Shown piece by piece: positions 61,405 to 64,000 of a DNA stretch of 64,000 bases. Each line of letters starts with the position of its first letter. Position 1 is the first letter of the stretch. Below the pieces are notes generated by a model, which saw only the letters and a list, made by a program, of their open reading frames with translations, ran no database searches and was not told the origin of the DNA. The stretch is from Tillus elongatus (taxonomy: Eukaryota; Arthropoda; Insecta; Coleoptera; Cleridae). The stretch is taken from NCBI GenBank assembly GCA_964006375.1, contig OZ023266.1:67175403-67239402 (forward strand), given 5' to 3'. Both the position numbers and the translations under genes were made by a program.

Positions 61405-62848
61405 CTATAGATAGCAAATATGTGAGAAAATTAGAAACATTATTGTGGAGTAAAACGGGCCAATGTACATAAAATTAATACGTCCTAATATTTAAGTGCC
61501 ATGTATAATTGTGAGTGTAAAATATTTTAGGTTAAAATAAGAAATAGCATTAGGTAGAAGAATACAGAACAATGATTTTTTTTACATGTAGTACATTTTA
61601 AATGTCACAAAGCAAAAGTCGTTAAAATACAATAGAACTCAGAACAATAGCCTTGTTTTTATTTATAGAATTTTACTAGAATATAACGATTTTATATTAT
61701 CCTTAGACAGTAAGTACATTTGCTATATTATACATTTATAATATCAAGGATAAGGATAGTTTTTTGTGCTTGTTTCAAAAGAGTGCAAAGAACAAAAAGT
61801 TGGACAATGGGAAAACGCGAGGCCTATGAACTTTGTTTTACCCGAGGTACAGGAGAATTAGTTTCTTGTAAGACAGGTGTAGTTTATTTAAGGAGTCGAC
61901 GGCAGGTCGATAGGACGATTCGTAATTGAGCTACCACAAGTGAAACTTGAAATTCGTGGACGTGCGACGACAGGGTAAAATATGGAAGTTGATAATTAAA
62001 ACGTGAAAGGCAAGTGCCTGATAATAAAATCATATAAAATTTTTGTGTAAAGAAAATGAAAATAAATACCTGGTGCACGGTTTGTTAAGACCGTTTTAAA
62101 TAAGAAATAGATCAAATGGAAAGTAATAAGTACACATCAAATGGAAGAAGCAATCAAGACAACATTCAGTAAGTCGTTTTATGAACTTTATCGAAATAAA
62201 TGTGCTGACTATTTTTCTATAGTGTGAATAGTTTTTAAGAATATTTTTGTCTCATTGATGATTTTAATGTATATTTTAGTCCACTAAGGGGAATATTACA
62301 TAAAGGCCGAATCACTATATCATAGTCAGGTAATTCATTGTGTTAACTAAATTTGATTTGTATTGACTTATCCACAATCTGTGATGATAAATTTGATATA
62401 ACCTATTTAATGGAAATTTGTTAATTTAATCAATCAAAAATAAAACATACTAGATTGTACTTACATAATCTGTTTAATTTTGACCTCAAATCAAACAAAT
62501 ATTAGTTATATGCTAAAGTAAGGCTATTTTTCACCGTTAATTAAAAGTAAAATCAAAAGAACCCAATCATATATAATTTTTTGTGAAACTTCCAAACACT
62601 CGGGAGTACTATAATTTATTTAAAAAAAAACCGATATATGAAACAAAAATGCTAGCCCAAGCACAGAACCCTACCCATGAGATGAGAGAAAAATTTAAAA
62701 TCACAGCAGTAAGTAAACAATTTGTGGCATAATTTCAGGATCATCAATATTAGCGTTTTTTTTTTTAAATAAAGACGAAATTAAATTCTCATGCTCTACA
62801 ATATAAAAGTGCTAGATAAATTAAAGGAAACCACACTAAATACCATAG
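61403..62848. other. AT-rich DNA, nothing recognised
   Basis: The 69-codon frame at 61720-61929 has no recognised motif. Confidence 0.5.

Positions 62849-64000
<1,152 letters not shown>

Overview
The window looks like eukaryotic, most likely insect, intergenic DNA. It is very AT-rich, has no recognisable host gene, and is built almost wholly from transposable elements (TEs) in several nested layers. Evidence for an insect or other arthropod is the mix of mariner-type transposases, RNase H-bearing and CR1-like LINEs with TAA tails, a Penelope-like element, and a 28S rRNA fragment that reads like the insect D2/D3 core. A short (TCAGG)7 tract matches the telomere unit known from many beetles, which makes Coleoptera possible but not proven.

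The dominant component is one repeat family, called family H here. It has about 30 complete or partial copies in both orientations. A full copy starts TCTGGACGCAGCAAGTGCG. It has a core built on a 141-bp unit, then a long (TA)n array, then a conserved 3' module (GACCCCGGATATGGGTTC). It ends in a hairpin followed by CTAA. TC start, hairpin plus CTAA end, shared subterminal repeat and internal microsatellite resemble non-autonomous Helentron/HINE elements, though some units instead carry the 5' end inverted at both ends. There are 27 (TA)n arrays; most lie in family H copies.

Layout. 0-0.7 kb: LINE 3' end. 1.4-10.7 kb: family H copies, a short duplicated repeat and a 642-bp long-inverted-repeat transposon with 8-bp target duplication (9656-10297). 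10.8-12.6 kb: broken Penelope-like element (reverse transcriptase plus GIY-YIG remnant) with a relic hammerhead ribozyme. 15.0-16.9 kb: tRNA-like SINE head, mariner scrap, and an inverted second copy of the 8.8-10.7 kb family H block. 17.8-19.6 kb: hAT-type element with 8-bp target duplication carrying a nested family H copy. 21.7-22.6 kb: dead mariner. 23.3-26.6 kb: mariner on the minus strand split by a 5'-truncated LINE with 12-bp target duplication. 30.6-32.2 and 38.9-39.8 kb: LINE reverse transcriptase relics. 33-36 and 40-41 kb: dense family H, including 141-bp tandem arrays. 41.5-42.8 kb: mariner relic with an internal palindromic duplication. 44-46 kb: long-TIR mariner inserted into a (TA)n tract. 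47.4-48.4 kb: SINE with target duplication and a LINE 3' end. 48.5-51.5 kb: family H, a well-formed hammerhead motif, and a 28S rRNA fragment between two (TA)n tracts. 51.6-52.5 and 58.6-59.7 kb: related RNase H-type LINE fragments. 54.9-57.0 kb: the only intact gene, a 364-residue mariner-type transposase inside two near-identical 413-bp inverted repeats.

The intact transposase and the hammerhead at 51.1 kb are the best candidates for living function. The likely interaction among parts is ecological: family H spreads TA arrays, and TA-specific mariner elements land in them. All coordinates, counts and pairings were made by eye from the sequence; family names come from recognised motifs, not searches.
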